Source of the DNA: 70-18 sp041691815
GTDB lineage: Bacteria > Pseudomonadota > Alphaproteobacteria > Acetobacterales > Acetobacteraceae
DNA: 30,375 bases
Reading direction: 5' to 3'
Assembly: GCA_041691815.1 (NCBI GenBank)
Contig: JBEPTZ010000050.1
Location: forward strand, 1-30,375
The notes under the pieces are model-generated. The model saw only the letters and a program-made list of their open reading frames with translations, did no database searches and was not told the DNA's origin. This document shows positions 15,641-22,174 of the stretch, piece by piece (positions within the stretch are counted from its first letter, which is position 1; every line of letters begins with the position of its first letter). The position numbers and the translations under genes are program-made.

Positions 15641-16306
15641 ATGACTAAGGCAATCGCCTACCTGCGCACTTCCAGCGCTGCCAACGTCGGCGGTGACTCC
15701 GATGTTCGCCAACGCACCGCGATTGAAGCCTACGCCGCTGCTACCGGGGTCGAGATTGTTGCCGAGTTCTATGACGCCGCCGTGTCCGGCGCGGATCATG
15801 TAGAAAGTCGTGCGGGCTTCTCGGCGATGCTTGATCGGATCGAAGGCAACGGCGTCCGCATGATCCTTGTTGAAGACGCCAGCCGGTTCGCCCGTGACCT
15901 GACCGTGCAGGAACTCGGCATCGTGATCCTGCAATCGCGCGGCGTTGCTCTTGTGACCGCTGGCGGGGACAACCTGACAGACACGTCAGACCCGGTGCGG
16001 GTGATGTTCCGCCAGATTGCCGGCGCCTTCGCGCAATTTGAGAAGGCCCGCATGGTCCTGAAGTTAAAGGGCGCGCGCGACCGCAAGAGCGCGGAGCTTG
16101 GAACGCGGGTGGAAGGCGTGAAGGCCTACCGCCAGGACTCCCCAGTCGTCGCCGAGGTAGGGCGCCTCAGGGGCACGCTGAAGCGCCCTACGCTGCAAGC
16201 CATCACGGACGCTCTGAAGGCTGGTGGCTACACCACCACAACAGGCAAACCGATCGCGCTCAATCAGGTCGCACGGATCGTGCGCACGTTGAAGGTGATG
16301 GCATAA
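15641..16306 (+). CDS. small serine recombinase (resolvase/invertase family)
   Basis: A 221-residue protein with an N-terminal resolvase catalytic domain: YLRTSS at 7-12, where Ser11 aligns with the nucleophile and Arg9 with the conserved Arg; EDASRFARDL at 79-88 with the paired arginines (82 and 85); then the long E-helix (FRQIAGAFAQFEKARMV). A C-terminal part of about 70 residues (RPTLQAITDALKAGGYTTTT ...) looks like a helix-turn-helix DNA-binding domain. It is too short for a large serine integrase. The start at 15641 fits the promoter and the family N-terminus; a weak AGGA lies 10 bases upstream. Role: resolving multimers, inverting DNA, or mobilising within the element. It overlaps the next micro-gene by one base. 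Confidence 0.88.
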   Translation: MTKAIAYLRTSSAANVGGDSDVRQRTAIEAYAAATGVEIVAEFYDAAVSGADHVESRAGFSAMLDRIEGNGVRMILVEDASRFARDLTVQELGIVILQSRGVALVTAGGDNLTDTSDPVRVMFRQIAGAFAQFEKARMVLKLKGARDRKSAELGTRVEGVKAYRQDSPVVAEVGRLRGTLKRPTLQAITDALKAGGYTTTTGKPIALNQVARIVRTLKVMA

Positions 16307-16380
16307 TGATCCGTCTCGTTATCCTCGCCATCGAAGCGTTCGCACTCGCGTTGATGATCGTCTTCGTGCTTCATCTCTGA
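16306..16380 (+). CDS. 24-residue hydrophobic peptide coupled to the recombinase
   Basis: The recombinase stop and this start overlap as TAATG. The encoded peptide is M-I-R-L followed by an almost uninterrupted hydrophobic run with one Glu (position 10), ending VFVLHL: a single transmembrane helix with a short positive N-terminus. The overlap suggests translation by re-initiation. Possible roles are a small membrane regulator or toxin-like peptide. It may equally be chance; evidence is the overlap and the composition only. Confidence 0.42.
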   Translation: MIRLVILAIEAFALALMIVFVLHL

Positions 16381-16836
16381 TCGCCACGCGTCGCACACCA
16401 CCCGTTCACATCACCCGAACCCCGCGCCCCGACGCGGCGACGTGGTTGCGATGCGAAATGGTTCGGGGGCGGAGGCGTGTTTCAGACCCGCTGAAGCTGG
16501 CGGAAAAGTCTGGGGACCCAAGGGTATACGGCACCCTGCCGCCGTCTGAGTGCGCAGATACCGTCCGGCTATCGTGTGGCATTTCGTGGTTTCGGCGTCG
16601 AGTCGCTGATCAACAGCCAATCGCGGCAAGTCGACGTTATTGGGCGCTCCGCCTCCGATCGGAAGTCTGGCGGACGTTCGATATCTTGCAAAGAGAGGCC
16701 TTTACACGGTGAAATTTTTGAAGGGTTTTCAAGCGAGCGGATTTTCAATAAATAGACGTTGTGCGGTCGTCAGGTTCTAAGTATCTCACAGCCGTTGAGC
16801 TTCTCCTTTTCAGCCACTTACGAAAGAGAACCGAAA
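16381..16836. other. 456-base region without a convincing gene
   Basis: Between the recombinase micro-gene and the DUF2158 gene. The frame at 16446-16712 has no ribosome site and mixed codon use. Base composition drops from GC-rich to AT-rich after about 16680. An AT-rich stretch near 16720-16760 (TTTTCA, 16 bases, ATAAAT) may be the promoter for the DUF2158/DUF6953 pair. No structured RNA was recognised. Confidence 0.5.
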
Positions 16837-17040
16837 ATGGCCAATGCGTTCAAAAATGGAGACGTCGTCGTATTGAAATCTGGTGGGCCGCCCATGACGG
16901 TCGATGCCGTCCCCGGAAAACACAGCGACCATAGCCACGAAAATGAATATCGTTGCAGATGGTTCAAGGGCGCAACTGCGGAACGAGGGCATTTCGCAGA
17001 GCATCTCCTCAAAGAGTATGCTCCTCCCGCAATAAAATGA
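16837..17040 (+). CDS. DUF2158 (YodC-like) family protein
   Basis: A 67-residue protein starting FKNGDVVVLKSGGPPMTVDA, which matches the DUF2158/YodC family signature (F..GDVV.LKSGGP.MTV). These are small SH3-like beta proteins common in proteobacteria and mobile elements; the biochemical role is unknown. A weak AAAGAG lies about 10 bases upstream of the ATG. The stop overlaps the next start as ATGA, so the two genes are translated together. Confidence 0.82.
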   Translation: MANAFKNGDVVVLKSGGPPMTVDAVPGKHSDHSHENEYRCRWFKGATAERGHFAEHLLKEYAPPAIK

Positions 17041-17294
17041 ACGCTCAACAAGCAGCCCGATGGATGCTCGAGCAGTTCGAGGCAAAGCGATTTCTTTATC
17101 AAGAGGAAGCTGCGACCCATCTTCTTCACCTTCATAACGAAGAGATCGCTTACTTCGATGATAGGGGCAACGTTTGCGTCGGCAAGGTCGTGCTTACCGC
17201 ATTTAACAAGCTAACGCCTGACGTAGTGTATGAGCGCGCTGCAAAGTTTTGGCGCGACCGATTGCCAAGTGACCAACCCGGGCGCCAGCAATAG
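17037..17294 (+). CDS. DUF6953-like small protein
   Basis: An 85-residue protein whose layout is MNAQQAARWMLEQFEA, FLYQEEAATHLLHLHNEEIA, DDRGNVCVGKVVLTAFNKLT, WRDRLPSDQPGRQQ. The pattern (WM near the start, Q after a short helix, GN before a VL..F helix, and a terminal W..R...D.PGRQ) resembles proteins annotated DUF6953; that assignment is from memory and moderate. The start is fixed by the 4-base ATGA overlap with the DUF2158 gene. Function unknown. Confidence 0.75.
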   Translation: MNAQQAARWMLEQFEAKRFLYQEEAATHLLHLHNEEIAYFDDRGNVCVGKVVLTAFNKLTPDVVYERAAKFWRDRLPSDQPGRQQ

Positions 17295-17525
17295 CGCCCG
17301 TTCCATAAATCAGTATGCGATCGCTCCGGCCTGCGAGGGTTTTCGAGGTCTGTCTGGTGTGTTGATCAGAGGATGCCACATGCCCAGTCCCTTCGGTGTG
17401 TCGTAGGTAACCGCTGATCCTGAAGGAATGCTCCACCGATGTGTGACAGTGGTCGTGCCAATATGTAATGTCTGTGCAACCCGGCGTTTTGCACGGGGCG
17501 TTAGCTTTCGCACGAGGCATTAACT

Positions 17526-17747
17526 ATGGATCGGAAAATGCCTGCCGTGGACCCCCTAGACCCCTGGCGCGCCGCCAACCTCCTCCTTCAACAGCACGGC
17601 AACGATGCAGCAGCCCACGCCATGCAGCGCGCCCTTGATCTACGGGCCGCCGGGGACGAACGCGGCGCGGCGGTCTGGCTGAAGGTGTTCGATTGCATCC
17701 ACGACCTTCAGCGCCGCCAGCCGCCCCAAGGATCGATGCCCCATTGA
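17526..17747 (+). CDS. small alphaproteobacterial protein (DUF6961-like)
   Basis: A 73-residue helical protein with DPWRAANLLLQQHGNDAAAH, then MQRALDLRAAGDERGAAVWL and a final helix IHDLQRRQ. This (R/A)A..L...HG.DAA..A..RA......GD..G...W..I...I..LQ pattern is common in a small-protein family of alphaproteobacteria, possibly DUF6961. GAGG lies 8 bases before the ATG at 17526. Function unknown. Confidence 0.75.
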   Translation: MDRKMPAVDPLDPWRAANLLLQQHGNDAAAHAMQRALDLRAAGDERGAAVWLKVFDCIHDLQRRQPPQGSMPH

Positions 17748-17817
17748 TTACCATTAAAGACTGCTGCAAAGTCGCAATGGTCTGCGAGCAGAAACCGTTC
17801 AGGCCTGGGAGCGAAAC

Positions 17818-18018
17818 ATGAATCATAGCTTTTTTGCCGTCGCCTTGCTGCTGGTCACCTTATTTTTCTGCACTTTCCTGGTGACAGGTGCGGATGCACG
17901 CGGCTACGGACGGCACTATTCAAATCAGGGCGGACACTATCAGGGCGGACAGGGTAGCTCTCACAGAGGCGGGCATTATACGAATTCGCGCACGAACGAT
18001 CACTATACCCGGCACTGA
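17818..18018 (+). CDS. small exported Gly/His/Tyr-rich protein
   Basis: A 66-residue protein with a Sec signal peptide (hydrophobic residues 6-24, likely cut after ADA at 25-27), leaving a mature part of about 39 residues rich in Gly, His, Tyr and Ser with repeated GGHY units. GGGAG lies 6 bases before the ATG. It ends 3 bases before the next exported protein. The His/Gly composition suggests metal or surface binding, but no function is established. Confidence 0.78.
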   Translation: MNHSFFAVALLLVTLFFCTFLVTGADARGYGRHYSNQGGHYQGGQGSSHRGGHYTNSRTNDHYTRH

Positions 18019-18021
18019 GGC

Positions 18022-18276
18022 ATGCGGCAGATTCTGGCGGGCGCTTTCGTTTTCCTATTCCTTCTGTCAGGCGCGCCCGCCCGTGCCCAAACGCCTTCAC
18101 ACCGCCCTCCGGCTACCCTGTCTTGCCCAGGCGACCGAGTCGTCTGGGTCAACATACCGTCTGGCATCTATCACTACCGGGGCGAGCGCTATTTCGGCAG
18201 CACGAAGCATGGGAAGTTCGTGTGTGAGAAAGAAGCGCTGCGCGAAGGGGATAGACCTACGCGGAATGGTCAGTAG
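18022..18276 (+). CDS. small exported protein, CPGDRVVWVN...YFGSTKHG family
   Basis: An 84-residue protein with a signal peptide (cut after APARA near residue 22). The mature part contains CPGDRVVWVNIPSGIYHYRG, then ERYFGSTKHGKFVCEKEAL and GDRPTRNG. Two cysteines could form one disulphide in the periplasm. The pattern is conserved in short alphaproteobacterial proteins and resembles the nuclease-associated fold with YFG.TK.G.F.C...A; I cannot assign an activity. It is coupled to the upstream exported protein and its 3' end overlaps the convergent 290-residue gene by 20 bases. Confidence 0.8.
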   Translation: MRQILAGAFVFLFLLSGAPARAQTPSHRPPATLSCPGDRVVWVNIPSGIYHYRGERYFGSTKHGKFVCEKEALREGDRPTRNGQ

Positions 18277-19129
18277 AAGTCGCAGTCTCTGCGTCGGATT
18301 GTGGCGGTTCACGTTGATAGGACAAACGAAGTGGCAGTTCTGTCATGGCATAGTGAACAAAACTTTGGCCTAAGCCAGTCAATTCGTACCCCTTTGTATC
18401 CTCAAAGGCCGACTCTACCGCCGTCGAATTTGGCCGCGTGCTCCGTGTCTTTGTCGCAGGCTGTCGAAGAAAATTCCCATGATGATCCGTATCTCGATGT
18501 TGTCGGATAATGCTTCCCGTGCTCAAATCGCGAATCAGAAGCTTAAACAAATCTGCCTCTGCGGAATCTTCTCTAACCTCGTCTTTTCCAACTTTTTCCC
18601 AAATTCTTGCGCGTGTGACACCTTTATCATTGTAAATAGCAGCAATCACGGAGAAATGAAGCTCACTGTACGTTCCTATCCATTGCAAAAACAGCCGAAC
18701 TACGTCGTCGCTGTTGACCGACGAGCTTGCCGCGTTGGAAAGGATATTCCGAACGTATTTTCTTTTTTCTTCGCTTTCTGCCCCTGGCCAATCCCGAAAA
18801 GCCTTCCGCAGAAGTGATTGATATTCTTCGCTCGTTACTCTTTCTGAAATCTTTTCGTCGTGAACGTCTACGCGCTGTGCAATCTCGATAATTGTCTGCT
18901 GTTTTTCTTCCATCTCGGCTTTCATCATTTGAAACCAATGACGGAAGAATTCGTTTACCCGCTCTTGCTCCTTCTCTGACCAAGCGCCAGCAATTGCCGA
19001 AAACACCCCTCCGACAAACGGCACGGCGCCTCCCACGGCATTCAGCGCCAGTCGCACATATTTTCCACCCGCCACGCCTGTGGGAGGCGTCTGGGGCGGT
19101 TCCGTGGGGGGTGTTTCCGCTTCAGTCAT
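18257..19129 (-). CDS. unknown protein with glycine-zipper helix and coiled coil
   Basis: A 290-residue protein of lower GC than its neighbours. Order: a Pro/Thr-rich N-terminal 20 residues; a glycine-zipper hydrophobic helix (about 26-50, ALNAVGGAVPFVGGVFSAIA) that could insert in a membrane or form a pore; a charged coiled-coil helix (about 51-98); a helical core (EKRKYVRNILSNAASS at 121-136, then DDVVRLFLQWIGTYSELHFS); and a hydrophilic tail. No ribosome site precedes the ATG at 19129, so the transcript may be leaderless. No enzyme motif is visible. Membrane-plus-helical architecture and location in variable cargo fit an abortive-infection type protein, but this is speculation. Confidence 0.75.
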   Translation of the reverse strand: MTEAETPPTEPPQTPPTGVAGGKYVRLALNAVGGAVPFVGGVFSAIAGAWSEKEQERVNEFFRHWFQMMKAEMEEKQQTIIEIAQRVDVHDEKISERVTSEEYQSLLRKAFRDWPGAESEEKRKYVRNILSNAASSSVNSDDVVRLFLQWIGTYSELHFSVIAAIYNDKGVTRARIWEKVGKDEVREDSAEADLFKLLIRDLSTGSIIRQHRDTDHHGNFLRQPATKTRSTRPNSTAVESAFEDTKGYELTGLGQSFVHYAMTELPLRLSYQREPPQSDAETATSTDHSA

Positions 19130-19214
19130 ATCTATTTAGGACCAAGACCAAGCCCTCCCCACATATCTTCATCACACCTGAGCCTATCGTGTCGCGTACG
19201 CCAGCGAACAATCC

Positions 19215-19337
19215 CTAGGCATCTCGTGCGGTGGCTCCGTATCGTGCCTCGCTGATCGCGCAGGCCAGAAGGGCCACAAGCTCGGTCTCCGGGATCGGCT
19301 CTTCTCTCGTTTGCTGGCAGGATGCATCGAGCCGCAT
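19215..19337 (-). pseudogene. truncated paralogue of the SOS-box gene at 20549-20746
   Basis: 40 codons from the ATG at 19337 to a TAG. Residues 20-40 align without gaps to the intact paralogue with 10 identities (LVA.L..AI..AR.G...R). The TAG falls where the paralogue has Glu41, and the same frame beyond it reads LFAGV against YLAGV, so the gene was probably longer once. The promoter layout and the LexA box are the same as for the intact copy. It may still make a 40-residue peptide. Confidence 0.6.
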
Positions 19338-19342
19338 GGTAT

Positions 19343-19357
19343 GAACGTATAAGGAAC
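19343..19357 (-). promoter_or_regulatory. LexA box (GTTC-N7-GTTC), copy 1
   Basis: Minus strand GTTCCTTATACGTTC, exact for the alphaproteobacterial LexA consensus, ending 5 bases before the ATG at 19337. It overlaps the -10 (TATACG) of a promoter with -35 TTGCCT and a 17-base spacer. mRNA would start at or very near the ATG, fitting the missing ribosome site. Confidence 0.75.
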
Positions 19358-19497
19358 ACGAGGAGAGAGGCAAGCGCAAATCAGCCGAGGTCGCGGCCCC
19401 CCCCTCGTCAGGCATTTGCCATGTATCATTCAAGCTGCCTAAATCCTGGCGCGCTGTAACGTGCCGCCACACGGGCACTACCGGAGGCACCGAGCAC

Positions 19498-20538
19498 TTG
19501 ACCGATGCGACCATCTCAGACCCGGTGCCGGATGCACCGCGCTCGCCTGACAATTCAGCCGTGCTCCATATTATCCTGTCACGGGATTTCGGAATGAGCG
19601 TCAGTTATAACGCGAAGGAAGATAGGCTGTCCGCATCCTGCTCAGCGCAAGGCCACGTATGGAACACCGATAGCTCATTCGAATTCAAGCGGTGTGCCGT
19701 GACCTTTCGCCGCCATGCAACGGGCCGGCTCCCCGAATTCGCTCAGGAACATGGGTTGGACGGCGCATGCGGCAGTATCCAAATTTCGTCACAGTTAGAG
19801 TCGGAGACGTTCGAATATCACAGCGAAGTAATTTCTCCGCCGCCAATCGAGATAACTATTGTTCTCGATGATAGAAATTACGATTTGACGAACCAATTGC
19901 TCCGGGCATGCAACGCAATTGATCGAGAAGCATCCTTGTCTTTACGATTTTCGCATCGAAATTTCACCAAGCAATGGGTTGATTTGGGTGAAATTGACTT
20001 GATAAAAAAGACCAGATTTCCGATTATTAGCTTCGAACTTGGCACCACACGAAAACCAAATAGGACCGTATATCGACCGCGATTGGCTTGCAGTTCCGTC
20101 GCAACCACATTTCTTACATTTACCGCGACGAATTCTGCCTTGCAGACCTATTTGTGGAATTCGGTATTTTCAATATCTTCGATAACACTTACCGGAAACC
20201 TACAAAGCAAACAACTTGACGTTTCATCTGATAACGAAACGATTGAAATCAAAGAATACGAACAAGACAGCGGATGGAATCCGGGCTATGCGGCAGAAGC
20301 GTTTCCGGGCGTCGTCATGGTGTCCAAAGGCGAAGACTATACCCATTGCTCGGTGACGCTTTATGCAACTAAAGTGGCCTTAGCGCAGCTTGCAGGCCTT
20401 CTAATGGGTATGTCAAAGGGCGATACGATAAGGTTCGGAGTATCGCTGATTGCTGATACCCTACCGCTCCAATCGGGTGAGCAAAAAGAATTCGATGTAA
20501 CCAGTTACACGCCCGAGTTATTGAAATGCTATTCCTGA
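19498..20538 (+). CDS. unknown 346-residue protein, AT-rich, candidate cargo
   Basis: Start TTG at 19498 is supported by GGAGG 10 bases upstream; the next in-frame ATG would remove a conserved-looking N-terminus. The protein is hydrophilic, beta-rich, without signal peptide or membrane span. Stretches such as IEITIVLDDRNYDLTNQLLR and SISSITLTGNLQSKQLDVSS suggest beta-sandwich domains. No catalytic motif was found. Codon use is clearly more AT-rich than in the flanking host genes, a sign of recent transfer. It is divergent from the membrane-type 290-residue protein across the LexA-boxed short gene; the two could be a pair, but this is inferred from proximity only. Confidence 0.75.
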   Translation: MTDATISDPVPDAPRSPDNSAVLHIILSRDFGMSVSYNAKEDRLSASCSAQGHVWNTDSSFEFKRCAVTFRRHATGRLPEFAQEHGLDGACGSIQISSQLESETFEYHSEVISPPPIEITIVLDDRNYDLTNQLLRACNAIDREASLSLRFSHRNFTKQWVDLGEIDLIKKTRFPIISFELGTTRKPNRTVYRPRLACSSVATTFLTFTATNSALQTYLWNSVFSISSITLTGNLQSKQLDVSSDNETIEIKEYEQDSGWNPGYAAEAFPGVVMVSKGEDYTHCSVTLYATKVALAQLAGLLMGMSKGDTIRFGVSLIADTLPLQSGEQKEFDVTSYTPELLKCYS

Positions 20539-20548
20539 AGCACTGCTC

Positions 20549-20746
20549 CTAACCTTCCGTTCTCCACCCCACCTTCGCCAGCCAGTCGACCACATACTCG
20601 GCGGACACCCCGGCAAGGTAGCTTTCGGTCTCACGGGTCAACCTGCCACCCCTGGCATCACGTATGGCAGCGGTCAGCCCTGCGACAAGGTCCGCCTCGG
20701 CGACAGGCTGGAAAGGCTCTGAGATAGGAAACAGGCTGGACTGCAT
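20549..20746 (-). CDS. SOS-box-controlled small protein
   Basis: A 65-residue helical protein: N-terminal MQSSLFPISEPFQPVAEADL, helix VAGLTAAIRDAR, then ETESYLAGVSAEYVVDWLAK and VGW near the end. The ATG at 20746 has no ribosome site; the -10 lies just upstream, so a leaderless or nearly leaderless mRNA is likely (a TTG at 20782 is the -35 itself). A LexA box covers the promoter. It is a paralogue of the broken gene at 19215-19337. Located downstream of the integrase on the same strand but with its own promoter. Function unknown; DNA-damage induction suggests a role in excision or induction of the element. Confidence 0.72.
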   Translation of the reverse strand: MQSSLFPISEPFQPVAEADLVAGLTAAIRDARGGRLTRETESYLAGVSAEYVVDWLAKVGWRTEG

Positions 20747-20751
20747 GACGA

Positions 20752-20766
20752 GAACATAAAAGGAAC
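20752..20766 (-). promoter_or_regulatory. LexA box (GTTC-N7-GTTC), copy 2
   Basis: Minus strand GTTCCTTTTATGTTC, ending 5 bases before the ATG at 20746, the same spacing as copy 1. It overlaps the -10 (TTATGT) of a promoter with -35 TTGCAT and a 17-base spacer. The two 39-base promoter regions are alike over most positions, showing a duplicated unit. Confidence 0.78.
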
Positions 20767-20803
20767 ATCGGAAGAGATGCAAGCACGCCCTGTTGGCGCG
20801 GTT

Positions 20804-22012
20804 TCAATCAGCACGTGCCCAAGTGCCTGCGTCCGTAATGTCGCCCAACAAGACGCCGGCCCACCAGTCCAGCGCCAGCCTGACATCGGGCTGATAGCGA
20901 GCGCGTGCATAGACGCTTGCGAGTGCGCTATGCACATGCACATGGCCGAGCGCGCTTTCCACCACATGGGGAGGATAACCCTTTTCGGCGAGGCTGTTGG
21001 CGGCGGTCCGGCGCAGATCATGGCGCGTGAAATGCTTCACTCGCCTCCATTTCGTGTGGTCTTCCTCGCCGCTGTTCAGATCGACCAGCATCGCCTTGAC
21101 CTTCCGATCCCAATTCCCCAGCCGCGTCCCTTGTCGCGAGCGGAACACCAATAAGCTGTCGTCCGCCTCGCGCTCCGGCATTGCTATGAGCGTCTGCCCG
21201 GCGAGCGGCACCACGTGCTTAACGTTCGATTTGTTGCGAGGAACCGTCCATTCGTCGAAGCCGACGTCGCGCCAACGTGCTTCGCATACCTCGCTGAGAC
21301 GCCCAAGAGTCAACAGCATGAACAACATCGCCTTGCCGTGTGTGCCGCCTTTCCCGTCGCGCCAGTAGGGGACGAGCGCTTCAAGCTCGTCGACGGTCAA
21401 GGTTCTCTCACGAGGTGCATTTTTGGGGGGCGCCTGGATTTCATTCAATGCCGTCGGAAAGCGGTCGACATGGCGCGCCGCCCATTTCAGAAATGGCTTG
21501 AATGCGCGCACTGCTGTCCCGCATGCCTGGGTGCCGGGGTGCTCGTCGATTGTATGCTGGAGGGATCGAACCGCCAAAGTTTCGAATGGCTTGTCCAGGT
21601 GACGGGCGAATACGTGCCTGATCGCTTTGTCCAACGACGTCCAGGAGCGCTTCTTGCCTTCCACTCTCTCCTTGTAGCGATCCAGCACGGCTTCGAGTGT
21701 GTCGCCCTCCTGCGCTCGTCTGATACGACGTTCTTCGTTGAGGTCCACTCCGGCAAGCGATTGCTCGCGCATCTCAGCGGCCAGCTTGCGTGCGGCGTCC
21801 AGATTCGTTGCGGCGATACGCGCTTTGTGGGTCCGTCCGGTGCGGTCCTTCCAGGCGTAGGCGTATGTCACTCTGCCAGTGGCGCCGGAGATACGCACGC
21901 GTAGGCCGATCACGACGGCATCGCTTAGTTGCACCGACTTGCCCGTCTGGGTTACGTCGACAGCAGCCTGCTTGATATCCTTGGCTGTGAGGCGAGGCGG
22001 GATGACAGGCAT
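20804..22012 (-). CDS. tyrosine recombinase/integrase of the element
   Basis: A 402-residue phage-type integrase. Domains: N-terminal DUF4102-like arm-binding region (about 1-90, VVIGLRVRISGATGRVTYAY), core-binding SAM-like region (about 103-190), catalytic domain (about 200-380). Catalytic residues are visible: Arg238 (TLGRLSEV), Lys261 (PRNKSN), His331 and Arg334 (HDLRRT), His357 (LGH) and nucleophile Tyr368 (SVYARARY). Length is usual. The start at 22012 has GAAGGG about 6 bases upstream. It is transcribed away from the tRNA, 124 bases from it, with a palindrome and shared end motifs in between. It should integrate and, with a directionality factor, excise the element at tRNA-Arg. Confidence 0.95.
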   Translation of the reverse strand: MPVIPPRLTAKDIKQAAVDVTQTGKSVQLSDAVVIGLRVRISGATGRVTYAYAWKDRTGRTHKARIAATNLDAARKLAAEMREQSLAGVDLNEERRIRRAQEGDTLEAVLDRYKERVEGKKRSWTSLDKAIRHVFARHLDKPFETLAVRSLQHTIDEHPGTQACGTAVRAFKPFLKWAARHVDRFPTALNEIQAPPKNAPRERTLTVDELEALVPYWRDGKGGTHGKAMLFMLLTLGRLSEVCEARWRDVGFDEWTVPRNKSNVKHVVPLAGQTLIAMPEREADDSLLVFRSRQGTRLGNWDRKVKAMLVDLNSGEEDHTKWRRVKHFTRHDLRRTAANSLAEKGYPPHVVESALGHVHVHSALASVYARARYQPDVRLALDWWAGVLLGDITDAGTWARAD

Positions 22013-22028
22013 GAGTGACCCTTCGAAT

Positions 22029-22061
22029 GTCCAAGTCGAACTTGGACGCTAGGTGGACACT
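22029..22061. promoter_or_regulatory. palindrome and candidate right arm-type integrase sites
   Basis: Perfect palindrome GTCCAAGT-CGA-ACTTGGAC (22029-22047), overlapping TGGACGCT (22043-22050) and followed by GTGGACACT (22053-22061). The last two words recur at the left end (7230-7237 and 7218-7226). The position just upstream of the integrase start also allows autoregulation. No clear tRNA promoter was seen in 22062-22135. Confidence 0.5.
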
Positions 22062-22135
22062 CAAATCAAGGGTTGCGAAGGCTTTTGGCGCATATCCGGA
22101 CCAGGAGTGACGAAAAAACAATGACTTACTGTGAT

Positions 22136-22174
22136 GCGCCCTTAGCTCAGATGGATAGAGCAACAGCCTTCTAA
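22136..22174 (+). repeat. right attachment-site repeat
   Basis: Identical over 39 bases to 7108-7146. Here it continues into a complete tRNA, so this copy is the element-borne 5' half joined to the host's 3' half. Strand exchange most likely occurred within the anticodon stem-loop, where related integrases cut. Confidence 0.9.

Larger units (their letters stand above)
19130..19497. other. control region with a degenerate SOS-type gene
   Basis: About 370 bases between two divergent unknown genes. It contains the short leftward gene 19215-19337 and its LexA box (separate entries). GGAGG at 19483-19487 is the ribosome site of the rightward 346-residue gene. Nothing else was recognised. Confidence 0.5.
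7108..22174. mobile_element. 15-kb integrated element at tRNA-Arg(UCU), satellite- or IME-like
   Basis: A 39-bp perfect direct repeat bounds the region (7108-7146 and 22136-22174), giving a unit of 15,028 bp. The repeat is the 5' half of tRNA-Arg up to the anticodon loop; the right copy belongs to the intact tRNA. A tyrosine integrase lies 124 bases inside the right end. Contents are replication (primase-helicase plus repeat-rich candidate origin), RHH regulators, a serine recombinase, small unknowns and AT-richer cargo. No capsid, portal, terminase, tail or relaxase gene was recognised, which suggests a phage satellite or a mobilisable element rather than a full prophage. That classification is inference; the boundaries are direct observation. 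Confidence 0.85.

Noticed and set aside
17310..17513. 67-residue minus-strand frame (GTG start), with a competing ATG frame at 17203-17520
   Set aside because: Neither has a ribosome site, and the longer one overlaps the DUF6953-like gene. The first has a plausible composition, so it is a borderline rejection.
21215..21904. 229-residue plus-strand open frame
   Set aside because: Antisense to the integrase, whose catalytic residues are all in place on the other strand.
22062..22135. Promoter for the tRNA
   Set aside because: Only a weak GTGACG-N17-TGTGAT match abutting the tRNA was seen, which would start transcription inside the tRNA.
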